This document shows, in pieces, positions 1 to 10,285 of a DNA stretch of 64,000 nucleotides. Source of the stretch: Notospermus geniculatus (lineage: Eukaryota; Nemertea; Pilidiophora; Heteronemertea; Lineidae); contig NMRB01000423.1 in assembly GCA_002633025.1 (NCBI GenBank), forward strand, positions 236,917 to 300,916, in the 5' to 3' direction. Below the pieces are notes generated by a model that ran no database searches, was not told the DNA's origin, and saw nothing but the letters and a program-made list of their open reading frames with translations. The translations under genes and the position numbers were made by a program. The number at the start of each line of letters is the position of its first letter. Position 1 is the first letter of the stretch.

Positions 1-263
1 TCCTTCTGAAGTTAGTAGGGAGAAGTCAAGTCTCCCTCTTTGGAAAAAAGTCTCTCTGCTTTTAGGAATGGGAGACTTTTATTCTCCCTATTTCAAAAAC
101 CTGGCACCAACCCTGGCCGTTCGATAATTCTCGATCAATCAACTGTGTCTTAGCTCCCAATTTCCAAGGGCGGTCTTTCAAATTGACTGGTAAGTCAATT
201 TCTAGTTCATTCTTTCGTACTGCAAGGGAATGGAGTAAGATTTCGAAAGTGGTGCAACACTTC

Positions 264-335
264 ATTCTATTTTCCTTCATATTTTTTCAGACGGTGTCAT
301 TCTGTTTTCCTTCATATTTTTCCAGACAGTGTCGT
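264..335 (+). promoter_or_regulatory. Duplicated 3' splice site upstream of the bestrophin start exon
   Basis: A unit of about 35 bp is repeated in tandem. Each copy holds a pyrimidine tract (TTTTCCTTCATATTTTT) followed by CAG, giving acceptors at 289-290 and 324-325. Either would make an exon running to the donor at 593 with a 5' UTR of 88 or 123 nt before the ATG at 414. An upstream non-coding exon is implied but is not identified in the first 260 bases. Confidence 0.45.
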
Positions 336-413
336 TACAATCTACTCTTACTAAGTCACATGATCTCAACGTCTTCTACCTGAAATCTGACTGCCAGTGT
401 TCATCATTCCATC

Positions 414-3400
414 ATGACAATCACCTACAGTCATAAAGTTTCCAAAGTCCGTCTTTGTGGCTTCGCGAGGCTCCTTTGCTATTGGAAAGGGAGCATCTAC
501 AAGCTTCTCTACAAGGAGATGGCTTTCTATGTTGTGTTCTATACCATATTGACATGTGTGTATAGATTTGCTCTGAAGGAGCCACAGAAAAGGTAAGATG
601 ATGGAAGGGGAAGTGTGATCTTACACATGACTGTGCCTCATCCATTGGTGCGTTTCCGTCAAAGCATTGTTTGTTTCCGCTTCGTTGGTCACGCGCGGAA
701 AAAAACAATGCTTTCGAGCGTTTCCGTGCACGGAAACGCGTCAATGGAAAGCAGGCCTTAGTCTTGAGTACTGTTTGTAGTGCCCTCAATTGTTTTGCTT
801 GGGACAGGGCTCGAACATTCCACTAGTCCGACGCCCGGGACTACCAAAAAATCAAGTCGGACTAGTTGTGCAAGGTAACCTGCCAGCCCGATGGACTACC
901 AGCATTTTGCCAACTTTTTTTTCTGTACTTCACAACCTTACCCGACAGTTCTGAACTCTTTATGAACCTCGGCTGGGGCAGATCCAGGATTTGGGAAAAG
1001 AGGGGGTGCCCTGTGCTAGGAACATTGAAATTTGTGCCCAATTCCAGAATTTCAAGGTCGATTTTACAGATTTTTTGGCCAAAAGGGGAAACTTTAGGTA
1101 ATCATAAGACCATAGGCCTACAATCGGATGGCAGTTCATTTTTAGATCAACATCCGTACGTCAGGTTTTGGACAACTGAGATAGGTAGTCGGGCTAGCAG
1201 GTTTTGCAGGAGCGACTTGTCCGGGACAAGTGCATAAAAAATGCAATTTTCGAGCGCTGTTGGGAGAAAGCATAAGTCTGTCGGCTCATTTGTTTGAACT
1301 TGATTTTATGTGCTGCCTGAAGTCAAAGATCACCATGACCAGGATTCCGAGATAATGACGATCATCCATTTCTTCAATTTCAGACAATTTGAGAAGATGG
1401 TGATTCACTTTGATAGATTTACGAATCTCATTCCAATGTCATTCATTGTTGGCTTCTATGTGTCAATCGTTATCACACGTTGGTGGCAACAATTCACGAG
1501 TATCCCGTGGCCTGATCGGTAAGTGTAAGGGATGATTTCGTTTCATGTGTGTGTCCTTGCAGTGATGCTCAGTTGGAGGGAGTTCTGGGAGATGGCCTAG
1601 CCAGGATGTATCCCAGTTGACAATACTGATCATATAGGAGTCAGGGATGGATCCAGGATTTCAGGAAAGAGGGGGTGCACTGTGCTAGAAACATCGAAAT
1701 CTGCGGTGAATTTCAATGATTTGCTCCAAATTTCAGAATTTCACGGTCGATTTTACAGATTTGTTGGCCAAAAGGGGGGTGTGCGGCGGGTGCACCCCCT
1801 TGGATCCGCGCCTGGGAGTCACATCGTAGTCCTTTCCACTGGAGATAAAATGTCAGTGTTTTTGTAATTTCAGGGTTGCCATCTATGCTGCCACTATGAT
1901 CCGCGGCGCTGATGAATCGAGCCGGATTCTCCGTAGATCCATGATTCGTTACCTCAACCTGGCGAGTGTTCTAGTTTTCCAAAGCATTAGCACACCGGTC
2001 AAGAAACGTTTTCCGACGATGGATCATCTTATTTTGGCAGGTAAGAACTGAATCATGAAACGTGCTCTTTTATGTTTCATTTTGTAAGCTCTTCGCCAGT
2101 ACTGTCTCAAGTGGACTTTTCATCCTATGGTATAAACTTTGCTTTTTCAGGTTGGTCATGTATCCTCAATAACATTTGTTTTCTTTTAGCAACATGAAAT
2201 ATTTCGGAAAGTGCCAAGGCTGACAGTTTAATAAAGTCATAGACTGAGGTGAAGTTAATTTGAGAACATCCTGACTTTTTATACCATTAGACAGAGAGCA
2301 ACAATTGTAGAACACTTGAAGTCGCAGCTTATATATTCGTTGTATGGTACGTCATCAACTTTAGATGCGAAACGCGGCCAAGTTTGGGTGGCGACTTGTC
2401 TCATTTTGGTTGATGTTCAAGAAGCGACGCACTCTGTCACAGAGACGAGAGTTTGATGCCCGATGTATCTTGGGTAACGTATGATGGTGAGTATCCGGGT
2501 AGTGAGCAGGAGGACTGACATGCAGATTTTGTCCCTCAGACTCCTAACGCTGTTGGCTGTCGGGATGGACGTGAAAAGACACCAAACTACTTTGTCCCTT
2601 TTGTGTTGCCACCAGATCTTTTTGTGAAACTGAGGGCAGCGTTCCTAGGTGGACAAGGGTTCGAAATATTTTCACAAATCTGCATGGCCATGTTTTTCTC
2701 CATGGCAAATCTTACTTACACTGCAGGCAAGCCTCCTGGTCACTATCTGGTAAATGCAGCTTATGCTAACCCTGTCTAACCCCCCCTGATATTATGACAT
2801 TTCACAGGCCTACAGAGCCTGTGATCACTGACTGGTGTGGATGTTTCACAAGTTGTTATCTTTTGCAGGCTTGATGACGGACAAGGAGAGGCTTTGTTTT
2901 GAATCGGTTGAGACGCCTCATCCTAAGTTCTGGATACCCTGCATGTGGAGCAGTACCCTGGCGTCTAGAGCAAGAGAGGAGGGGAAAATTGCTGATGACA
3001 TCAACCTGAAAGCCATCATTGATGTAAGTCTTATCCCATGATGAGAATAAATTTGATGAGGTCAGTGGCAGATCCAGGAGTGGCCGAAAGGGGGGGGCGT
3101 GGAATGGGCGAAGCTCCGGCCCTGGAAAATTTTGGTAAAAGTGCTGGAAACGCGATTTCCTGGCACCTGGGCAGGCCAAGTTGAACTTTCTTTTTACTAA
3201 AAATCAAGGGTCTGAATGAACCACGAGAAGGGACGACTGTGAACATGCTGAATTCTTTTATATGACTTCCAAAATTTTTGCTGCTCTGCGGCTGAACGGG
3301 GGTGTGCATGCGCCGGGCACATCCCCCCTTGGATCCGCCATTGGAGGTTTCTATCAGCGGTGACTCGCTGTTCTGTCACCTAGATGTGGTAACACTTTGT

Positions 3401-6400
3401 GTGTTGGCCACGTTCAAGTTCCAAAGGCTCTGATGTGTCCTTGTCTCTCACTGGGATAAAAAATTGAAGTTGAAATTCCTTGCCGCGCCATACAAACAGC
3501 ATCCTGAAAATATCAGGGGTTCTTACTGCTTGCTCCCTTCGTCACCGCAGACAAACCCCTGAGGACATCCGCCTGATTAGCTGGGTATTTGGCACCTGAG
3601 AAAATGCGCCCAATCAGCGAACGCCGTTCTGAGTCACCTTAAGATGACAGGCATTACATGTAGATTGTATCGTAGTGTCACGCACAACACAGTGCTGAAG
3701 TACCTCAACTGCCCCACCTCAACGTACACCAAAAATTCATATGTCCTCAGGGGTTTGTGTGCGGTGACGAAGGGAGCGAGCACTAAGAACCCCTGATGTT
3801 CTCAGGATGTACAAACAGGTGATGATTATGTTTTCATTCCAGGAAATCACGGCCTATCGAAGCAATCTTGGTATGTTGTTCAGCTATGATTGGATTAGTA
3901 TTCCACTTGTGTACACCCAGGTAGGAAAATCTTTCTCGTTTCATATTCTGATGGTACCATTGGTTGTAGTTCACACTGTATTCAGTCAGTCACTCATTAC
4001 ATGATAGAACCTCCCTCTGCTAAGGGGCTTTCTCAAAATTACATTGATGCCAAAAAAGACGAAGTGACTTCATCTTTTCCCTTACCCCCTCCCCCCTTGA
4101 AAAGATGAAGTGGGCACTTGACATTGGCTTCATTCATGTAGGGATGTTAGGCATGGAAAGATGATAAAGAAAAACATGTGAAGACAGTAAAAAATTCTTC
4201 CTTTCTGAAGACTGCATATAAAATATAAGTCATTCTCCTGTAAAAAAAGAGTGATGCCAATTTTTTCAAAAAAGATGAAGTGGGCTTCCCCAAATCGAGA
4301 ACCCCCTCCCCCAGTCGAAGTCACTTCGTCTTTTTTGGTAGCAAAACAATTTTGAGACGGCCCCTAAGAAAACCCTCTCTCCCCATGACAACAAAGGCCA
4401 ATCCCAAATCTTGTTCCAGCCCTCTACTTGTCAATGTTGATCTAAACACAGATCCCCTTGTTTCTTCAGGTGACTACCCTGGCTGTCTACATGTACTTCT
4501 TTGCTTGTTTAATGGGACGGCAGTTCCTCGACCCAGCCATGAATTATTCAGGTCATGATGTTGACCTGTATGTTCCAGTGTTTACCATGCTGCAATTCTT
4601 CTTCTATGTCGGGTGGATAAAGGTGAGACGATTGTGTTATTTTGCTTGGGTATTGTAGGCAGTGATCAACAACCCATTCTATAAATGAGGAACCGGAGGA
4701 ACTAGTCAGTGACGTGGCGCTGAAGAACAACTCAGTTATGACATCGAAAGTCAAGCCAACGTTATTTGCCATTTAATTCTAAAACTACACCCTACTTCTA
4801 GCCCTAATTTTTCCTGAAGTAGTCCATTGAATTTCGAATTTTACACGTTCATCATCAACTCAAGGACTGACTCCATATATCTGAATGTTTTCAAACGAAA
4901 ATTCAAGCGGGAACATGTTGAATTTCATTGATGAAATTGACTATTTTAGCGTAAATAACAGACCGAAGAGCAACGTCATTGATTCTGAATGACATATCGC
5001 ACATAACGTCGCGAACGATGCGCGACGTCAGTGACGTTTTCAACGTCGCAACGCATGCGCTTTTGTGTTAAAACTGAGTCGTTCCCCAGCGCCTCCTTTG
5101 GGCACTCCAGTTCCCCATTGCAACTCTTGGCTTCTCAAACATTGTAAACAACTTGGAACATTCACCCTCTTGATGGGAGCCACTGACAAAGGAATCAACG
5201 TTGCATCACTTTAGGTGAAAAGTCTTTTCCAACGGGTGTCGTTTGCACCGAGTCATAAGTTTTCGAGCCTGGAGTTTGTGATTCTCATTTTGACAGGTTG
5301 CTGAGCAGTTGATCAATCCCTTTGGCGAAGATGACGATGACTTTGAGGTGAACTGGATAATTGATCGGAATGTCCAAGTAGGACTTCTCATTGTTGATCA
5401 GATGTACATGAGTACACCTGTCCTGGAGAAGGATCCCTTCTGGGGTACAGTCGACCCTCAACTCCCATACACCAAGTCTTCACTGAGCACAAAGGTTGAT
5501 ACACCATTCATGGGTTCCACAGCTGATCTCAGGTAATGTAGACTTGTCTCATTGTGGCAGTGGAAAATTCATCTTGATCTTTATGGCACTGCAGTCTAAT
5601 ATAAACTGTACTGGTACTCCTCAAAATAATCTGTTTTCAACACCCTTTTGAGGCTATGCAGTTTCTTGTACAGATACCTACATCTAACAGGCACAGATCC
5701 AAGGGGGGCACACCTGGCCCGTGCCCCCTCTATTTTGTGGAAAATATTTAAAATTGACCAGGAAATTTCGAAATTTTGAAAAGATGTTAAAGTTTGATAG
5801 AGGTTTTCCACGATATGCACTGGCTGTGCCCCCTCTTTCCCATGATTCTAGATCCGCCCCTGTCTAATGCATGTCTCTCGGCAAAGCATTGCATAGTTCA
5901 GCAGCTGTGAAGCTAAACTTTGATGACATTTTATCACAGAAATCTCTTCTTCTCTTCCAGTCTCACGACCAATGACATGAGAGTGGTGATGAACAGTGCA
6001 CCAACCCTTGAACCAATCATAGAAGGCAAAAGATTGCGACATCATGATGACGTCCCAAGCTCATCACCCGTGAAACGAAAAATGTATTTGGATTTGAACT
6101 GCCCTTCTCCATTGATACGAAGCTCAGAAGTATTATGCGAGAGGAATAGTCACATTGACTTGAAGTCAGGGACGCCAAGAACTCCGAATGGTAGTCTCAA
6201 TGTGGCAGATGTGAACAAGCCACTCATGAGTTTCACAGAGTCTGCTAGGCCCACGAGCCCTTTGGTTGGAAGGGATTGGATGACACATCAGCAAGATCAG
6301 TACCTGAAGAGCCTGCAGAACGATGCATCGGTCAGTCCACATGTCAGTGGTGATGGTGTGGAAACTACTGACAATGTCCAGTTGACAACGGGGGAGCGAT

Positions 6401-7059
6401 TCTTGCAGAATTGGCTGAGGGGTCGTCCATCCGTCAGCGATGAATTGGGAGTAGGTGGTATTGCTAAGGAAGAGGAGGGTTCAAATCATGGTGCTGAGAT
6501 AGGTGTTGATCTGCTGAAGCAGTCAAACCAAAAGCCGGCAAGTGCACCACAAGCTGAATCTCAGCTCGACGGCAGTCATGTGATAAGCATATGTGATGAT
6601 ACACATGCCGTTTTCAATCTTCAAGGACAGCCCTCGGAGAAGAATCTGAGTTCTGGGGACGTACCGGTACCTCAATCATGCGGTGCTGAGAATGTCCCAG
6701 CTGAAGAGTGTTCTGGTAAAGCCTATGTTGAGTCGTGGCTACAGGTCAACCAAGATAAAATGCAGAATCTCTGTCCTGAGGAAGATCCAGACCCTGCAAC
6801 TGGCCACAAGTTTGAAGTTGTTAACGTGGCAGGACCATTTTCTGCAAGTCCAAGCACAACGAAACTCAGAAATCCCCAGGTCTCGTTCTCTGACATCTGT
6901 GCACAGATTCCCAATGTGGATGTTCTGCCAGATTCAGTTGGTATTGAAATGCCGGGAGAATGTGATGAAGAAGAAACTGGGCGAATATCTGGCAATTCGT
7001 CCTACTGTACACAAAGTACCGTTAACAGCATGAAGGCGTTGTTAAGTTCAACAGAATGA
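414..7059 (+). CDS. BEST: Bestrophin-family calcium-activated chloride channel, complete 8-exon gene
   Basis: Bestrophins form pentameric calcium-gated anion channels in plasma membrane or ER. Coding exons read 414-592, 1384-1518, 1874-2040, 2869-3023, 3843-3920, 4470-4622, 5297-5532 and 5961-7059; every junction is GT-AG, phases agree, and the sum is 2202 nt (733 residues plus stop). The N-terminus starts MTITYSHKV as in the family. Exon 2 has the neck residues I76, F80 and F84 before TRWW and WPDR. I205 of the aperture lies in exon 4. Exon 5 has [12 protein letters not shown]. Exon 7 has the calcium-clasp run E300-D304 inside FGEDDDDFE. These positions equal the human BEST1 numbering as I know it, so the channel core aligns without gaps. 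About 365 residues of exon 8 form a divergent, probably disordered, cytosolic tail. Introns carry several small transposons but none disrupts an exon. The paralogue cannot be assigned from one window. Confidence 0.96.
641..762. mobile_element. Fold-back MITE in bestrophin intron 1
   Basis: The ends are inverted copies of CATTGNNGCGTTTCCGT, and an inner arm AAAGCATTGTTT pairs with AACAATGCTTT. A close relative with the same ends lies at 17192-17305. There is no coding capacity. Confidence 0.6.
975..1110. repeat. Truncated copy of the GGATCC/G-run dispersed repeat
   Basis: It shares GATCCAGGATTT, GGGGGTGC, CTGTGCTAG and GGCCAAAAGG with the fuller copy at 1642-1820. Other related copies are at 3063-3348, 5688-5868 and 60905-61195. 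It lies in bestrophin intron 1. Confidence 0.55.
1642..1820. repeat. GGATCC/G-run dispersed repeat in bestrophin intron 2
   Basis: It begins GGATGGATCCAGGATTT with a run of G and ends CCCCCTTGGATCCGCGCCTG, so its ends are imperfect inverted repeats around BamHI-like sites. It is non-coding, and the family occurs at least five times in the window. Confidence 0.6.
3063..3348. repeat. GGATCC/G-run dispersed repeat in bestrophin intron 4
   Basis: The left end is TGGCAGATCCAGGAGTGGC followed by a G run; the right end is CCCCCCTTGGATCCGCCA. It is the same family as 1642-1820 with a different interior. Confidence 0.6.
3491..3820. mobile_element. Fold-back element with arms of about 75 bp in bestrophin intron 4
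   Basis: The left arm (about 3491-3568) contains CATCCTGAAAATATCAGGGG, GCTCCCTTCGTCACCGC and CAAACCCCTGAGGACAT. The right arm (about 3742-3818) is its inverted complement ending ATGTACAAACAG. The non-coding centre is about 170 bp. It ends 23 bp before exon 5. Confidence 0.75.
4050..4340. mobile_element. MITE with ends CCAAAAAAGACGAAGTGACT in bestrophin intron 5
   Basis: The 20-base terminal inverted repeats are nearly perfect (4050-4070 and 4318-4339). Internal fragments of the same arm (AAAAGATGAAGTGGGC) occur at 4101 and 4268, so the element has internal sub-terminal repeats. Confidence 0.7.
5688..5868. repeat. GGATCC/G-run dispersed repeat in bestrophin intron 7
   Basis: The ends read CACAGATCCAAGGGGGGCAC and TTCTAGATCCGCCCCTG. 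It belongs with the copies at 1642 and 3063, here in the opposite arrangement. Confidence 0.5.
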
Positions 7060-7404
7060 ATGCAGTGTGTGATCTTCACCCTTTTGAACTAGAAGGGACA
7101 AAACTCAACAGATGATGCGGCAATTTTGCACACTCTTTATATCTGTGATTCAAAGTTAGTGTGGTTTTTCATTGGCTATCTTTACAGTGCTGGAATGGCG
7201 CTTCAGTTTATAAACCAATGTAACCAAATCACACGCTGCCAGTTACTGAATATTGACTCATTTATGTTTGTTTCTTTATTGCGTATTCACCGTTCTGATA
7301 CTGTACTTTACTGCCGTTTCTCAACGAACTACATGTATATGGAAAGGCACAGAGATCTATATGTGACCGTCCGCCACAAAACCTGTGTAAAGTCGCGTGG
7401 AACT

Positions 7405-8158
7405 TGAGCCTAAACGTACTGGCATGACGCCAGAAGATAAACATAAGTTGCGCTTCCACTACAAAAAAAGCCGGTATTTGTCCGCTCTTGTTATGCTTCC
7501 ATTACAGAATTGCCGGGTTTAATAAGTCCGGTTCTATTAAGTGCGGATCTATTTAGTTTGGATAGGTCATGCACAGTCGCAAGCGACCGTGGAGCCACCT
7601 GTAGCCGAGCATAATACTACAAATAGATCCGGTGTTATTGCCATTCCACTACAAAATTTATCCGCATCTAGATTCGGAGTATGATCGGCTATGCTATCCG
7701 AACTAAATAGATCCGCACTTAATAGAACCGGACTTATTAAACCCGGCAATTCTGTAATGGAAGCAGAATAAGAGCGGACAAATACCGGCTTTTTTGTAGT
7801 GGAAGCGCAACTTATGCTGTCTGAACTAAATAGATCCGCACTTAAAATAGAACCGGACTTATTAAACCCGGCAATTCTGTAATGGAAGCAGAATAAGAGC
7901 GGACAAATACCAGCTTTTTTTTGTAGTCGAAGCGCAACTATAGAGACATGATCACTCAGACCTCACAATAGACAGACAACACCGAAACTGACAAATGTAA
8001 ACCACCACCACAAAACCAACCGTCAGTCACTTTCACGTTGGCAAGTTCGGACCAATGTATTGTCAAATACAGTATTGTCTGCATGTCTGTTGTAAGGTCT
8101 GAGTGATCATGTCTCTATCTTTATCTCCTGGTGTTAGGCCAGTACGTTTAGGCTCATA
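7405..8158. mobile_element. Composite fold-back element with two nested inverted-repeat sets
   Basis: The outer arms GAGCCTAAACGTACTGGCAT (7407) and the inverted CCAGTACGTTTAGGCTC (about 8141-8157) enclose about 750 bp. Inside, 7453-7812 is a palindrome whose arms begin TTGCGCTTCCACTACAAAAA. A partial tandem copy of one arm follows (7815-7937). A second fold-back (7943-8115) has arms TAGAGACATGATCACTCAGA. No ORF resembles a transposase. Confidence 0.7.
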
Positions 8159-8640
8159 TTCTGAGCAACTTTACACTGGTTGTGTAGTGGAGAGTCACAT
8201 ATGATGATGTATTTTGTGCAAGAAGCGATGTGCCTGATCTGACTTGTATTTGAAGCACTTTGCATCACTGAACAGGGTGTTAAGTTTCTTTTGTGAAGAG
8301 TTTTGCGCTGTTGTTTTATTTCAGGATCTTATCTATTCGAATCTCGAATTCACTTTTGAAACTTTAGGCTACTCAGATAATGTTGAGGTTTCTTTGTTTT
8401 GTTAGTTTGTTGTAATCGATGTACACTCATTCCAACTGTCTTGTAAAAGTGTGAAATGTTTACTTCTTTATGTGGAGCCAACATAAGCAGGGTAGATCTC
8501 ATTCTTTACCGGTATGTTTATATGAAGACATCACTCTCTTTGCTTGTAGTTCTGTTTATTTTATGTGCTGTGGTTTTGTTTTGGGGGGATATAGAAAAAT
8601 ATACATGTACCGGGTAGCTGCTGTTAATCATTTTAAGGGG

Positions 8641-8815
8641 CTAAAATATATGGGCCATATTCATAAAGAGGAAACGTTGTCTCCAAATTTCGCATATTTT
8701 CGACCCCAACCGGGGTCTTCCTCAGGCACTTTCTAGTCGAGCTACCAGAAGTGGTAGCTCGACTAGAAAGTGCCTGAGGAAGACCCCGGTTGGAGACGAC
8801 GTTTCCTTTTATCAG
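8641..8815. mobile_element. Near-perfect hairpin around AGACCCCGGTT arms
   Basis: The arms about 8708-8750 and 8751-8795 are inverted copies that meet at GTAGCTCGACTAG. The left arm (read on -) carries GCCTGAGGAAGACCCCGG, GGGGTCGAAAATA and then TTTGGAGACAACG. The right arm jumps from CCGGTTGG straight to AGACGACG, lacking about 23 bases. Confidence 0.75.
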
Positions 8816-8971
8816 GGTTCGTACGCCTCCTGGAAAACCTGGAATGTCATGGAATTTTGAGTTAACAAAATCCAGGCCTGGAAATCCTTGAAAATCAGCG
8901 AAATTACCACGATGTCCTGGAATTGTCATGGAAAATCAAGTCCCTTTCAAAAAAGAAAACAAAATAATCAA

Positions 8972-8977
8972 AATAAA
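8972..8977 (+). terminator. Candidate polyadenylation signal AATAAA
   Basis: A canonical hexamer about 1.9 kb after the bestrophin stop. It is only a candidate; earlier variant signals may be used. Confidence 0.2.
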
Positions 8978-9195
8978 GACCATCTGTGCATCAATTTGGC
9001 GGCGAGTCGGTATGGGAGAGTACATGTATCTTGAAATTTTGTGCTTTCCATGCCGCAAAATGTCCTGGAATTTTGCCATTCATGCCCTGGAAAGTCCTGG
9101 AAATGTCATGGAAATTTGGGAGACAGGAGGTGTACAAACCCTGTAATATGTCATTTTGTGTGTCGTTCTTTGTGCTTTCTGTTGGATATGGCCTT

Positions 9196-9312
9196 ATTCA
9201 GGGTGTTCAAGACTTAGACGCGTGTAACTTCACTAAATTACACACTTCCACCATGCATTTGACAAAGTTACAGGCTTCTAAGTCTTAAACACCCTTTATG
9301 AATACGGCCCTA
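9196..9312. mobile_element. Fold-back MITE, ends GGGCCGTATTCATAAAGGG
   Basis: Read on -, it starts GGGCCGTATTCATAAAGGGT then GTTTAAGACTTAGAAGCCTG; the + end gives the complementary CAGGGTGTTCAAGACTTAGA. The outermost bases match the ends of the 8641 element, suggesting one family. Confidence 0.65.
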
Positions 9313-9735
9313 AAAGTTGGTCCAGTAATTATTTAATCAATGTGGGCTGGAATAACCGGCAAAGTACAACTGGAACAAGATCGGCTGTGATGTGTTGATG
9401 TCAGGAACAATGACAGATGCCATGTTATGAAAAATAATCAGTATGTTAGGATGTAAAACTAGTGAGTGGTTATCCGGGTGTGGTGTGGCATGAAAGATTG
9501 TTTACCGGTAAATGAGAAATGTTAAACTTTGGTTACCGGGTCTCTATTTCAATATTATTATTATTATTACACTATATTTATTAATTGCACCAAATTAGAT
9601 TAAAGCTATTTTGGTTAAAATTATAATATATTTTGATTAAGACTATAACTAACTGTCTCTGTGTTTGTGTTTGATTGCCTTCATAATACAGTCCTTCCTA
9701 TCATGTCTGGTTGAGACTGCTAACTGGAAAATCAG
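9313..9735. other. Intergenic stretch, AT-rich with a short ATT microsatellite
   Basis: No gene is recognised. (ATT)n lies at about 9550-9569, followed by AT-rich sequence. The rest looks unique within the window. Confidence 0.4.
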
Positions 9736-9738
9736 TAT

Positions 9739-9922
9739 ACCGGTGTAACATCTGCCAGTGTTCCCATCTGTGAGTGTTCCCCTCCTATTGTCTGACGGAA
9801 TAAGCGGTGACTTGATAATAGAGAACATGTCGATCTATCTGCTACCATGCTACCGTTTCCCAAACAATAAGGGGGACACACTGACCCACAGAAACACTGG
9901 CAGATGTAACACCTGTATATCG
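9739..9922. mobile_element. Fold-back repeat, arms GTGTAACATCTGCCAGTGTT
   Basis: The left arm (9743-9795) and right arm (about 9868-9920) are inverted copies containing CCAGTGTT and CCTCCTATTGT or its complement. A further partial copy closes the window at 63885-64000. Confidence 0.7.
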
Positions 9923-10285
9923 TCTGCTGTAGACTGGTTCTCGTCTTCCCGTATATAGGCTATGACATGGGTTCCTCTGTCTGCCGCCTACACGCCGTCG
10001 CGCTCTGATGGCTATGGTAGGACTTGGAGGAATTAGGATGACGACTTTAGAGAAAATGAAAACGGGGCGGGGCGATGAATTCATCACCACCGAGAAGCGT
10101 CCAGCATTTTTTTATCGATGTCCAAGAGGAGTTTGAACGAGTCCGATCACTTCAGGCCGACATATGCGACCGAGGCCGAGGTTGAGTTCTTGCATCGTTT
10201 AAAATCGGCGAATACTGGACGAGCGCTTCAAAAAGACTTCGTGCGGAGTCCAGGCAAAACCAGATACTACCGCTATACGAGTTAG

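Larger units (their letters stand above)
7060..8980 (+). other. Bestrophin 3' UTR/downstream region, invaded by nested fold-back elements
   Basis: No coding exon is seen here. The first 340 bases after the stop are non-repetitive and probably 3' UTR. The rest is mostly inverted repeats, listed separately. The first good AATAAA on + that I noticed is at 8972-8977, beyond the repeats, so the true polyadenylation site is uncertain. Confidence 0.4.

Noticed and set aside
6683-7033. Alternative + frame within bestrophin exon 8
   Set aside because: Overlaps the true tail frame, which is joined by matched splice phases; no independent signal.
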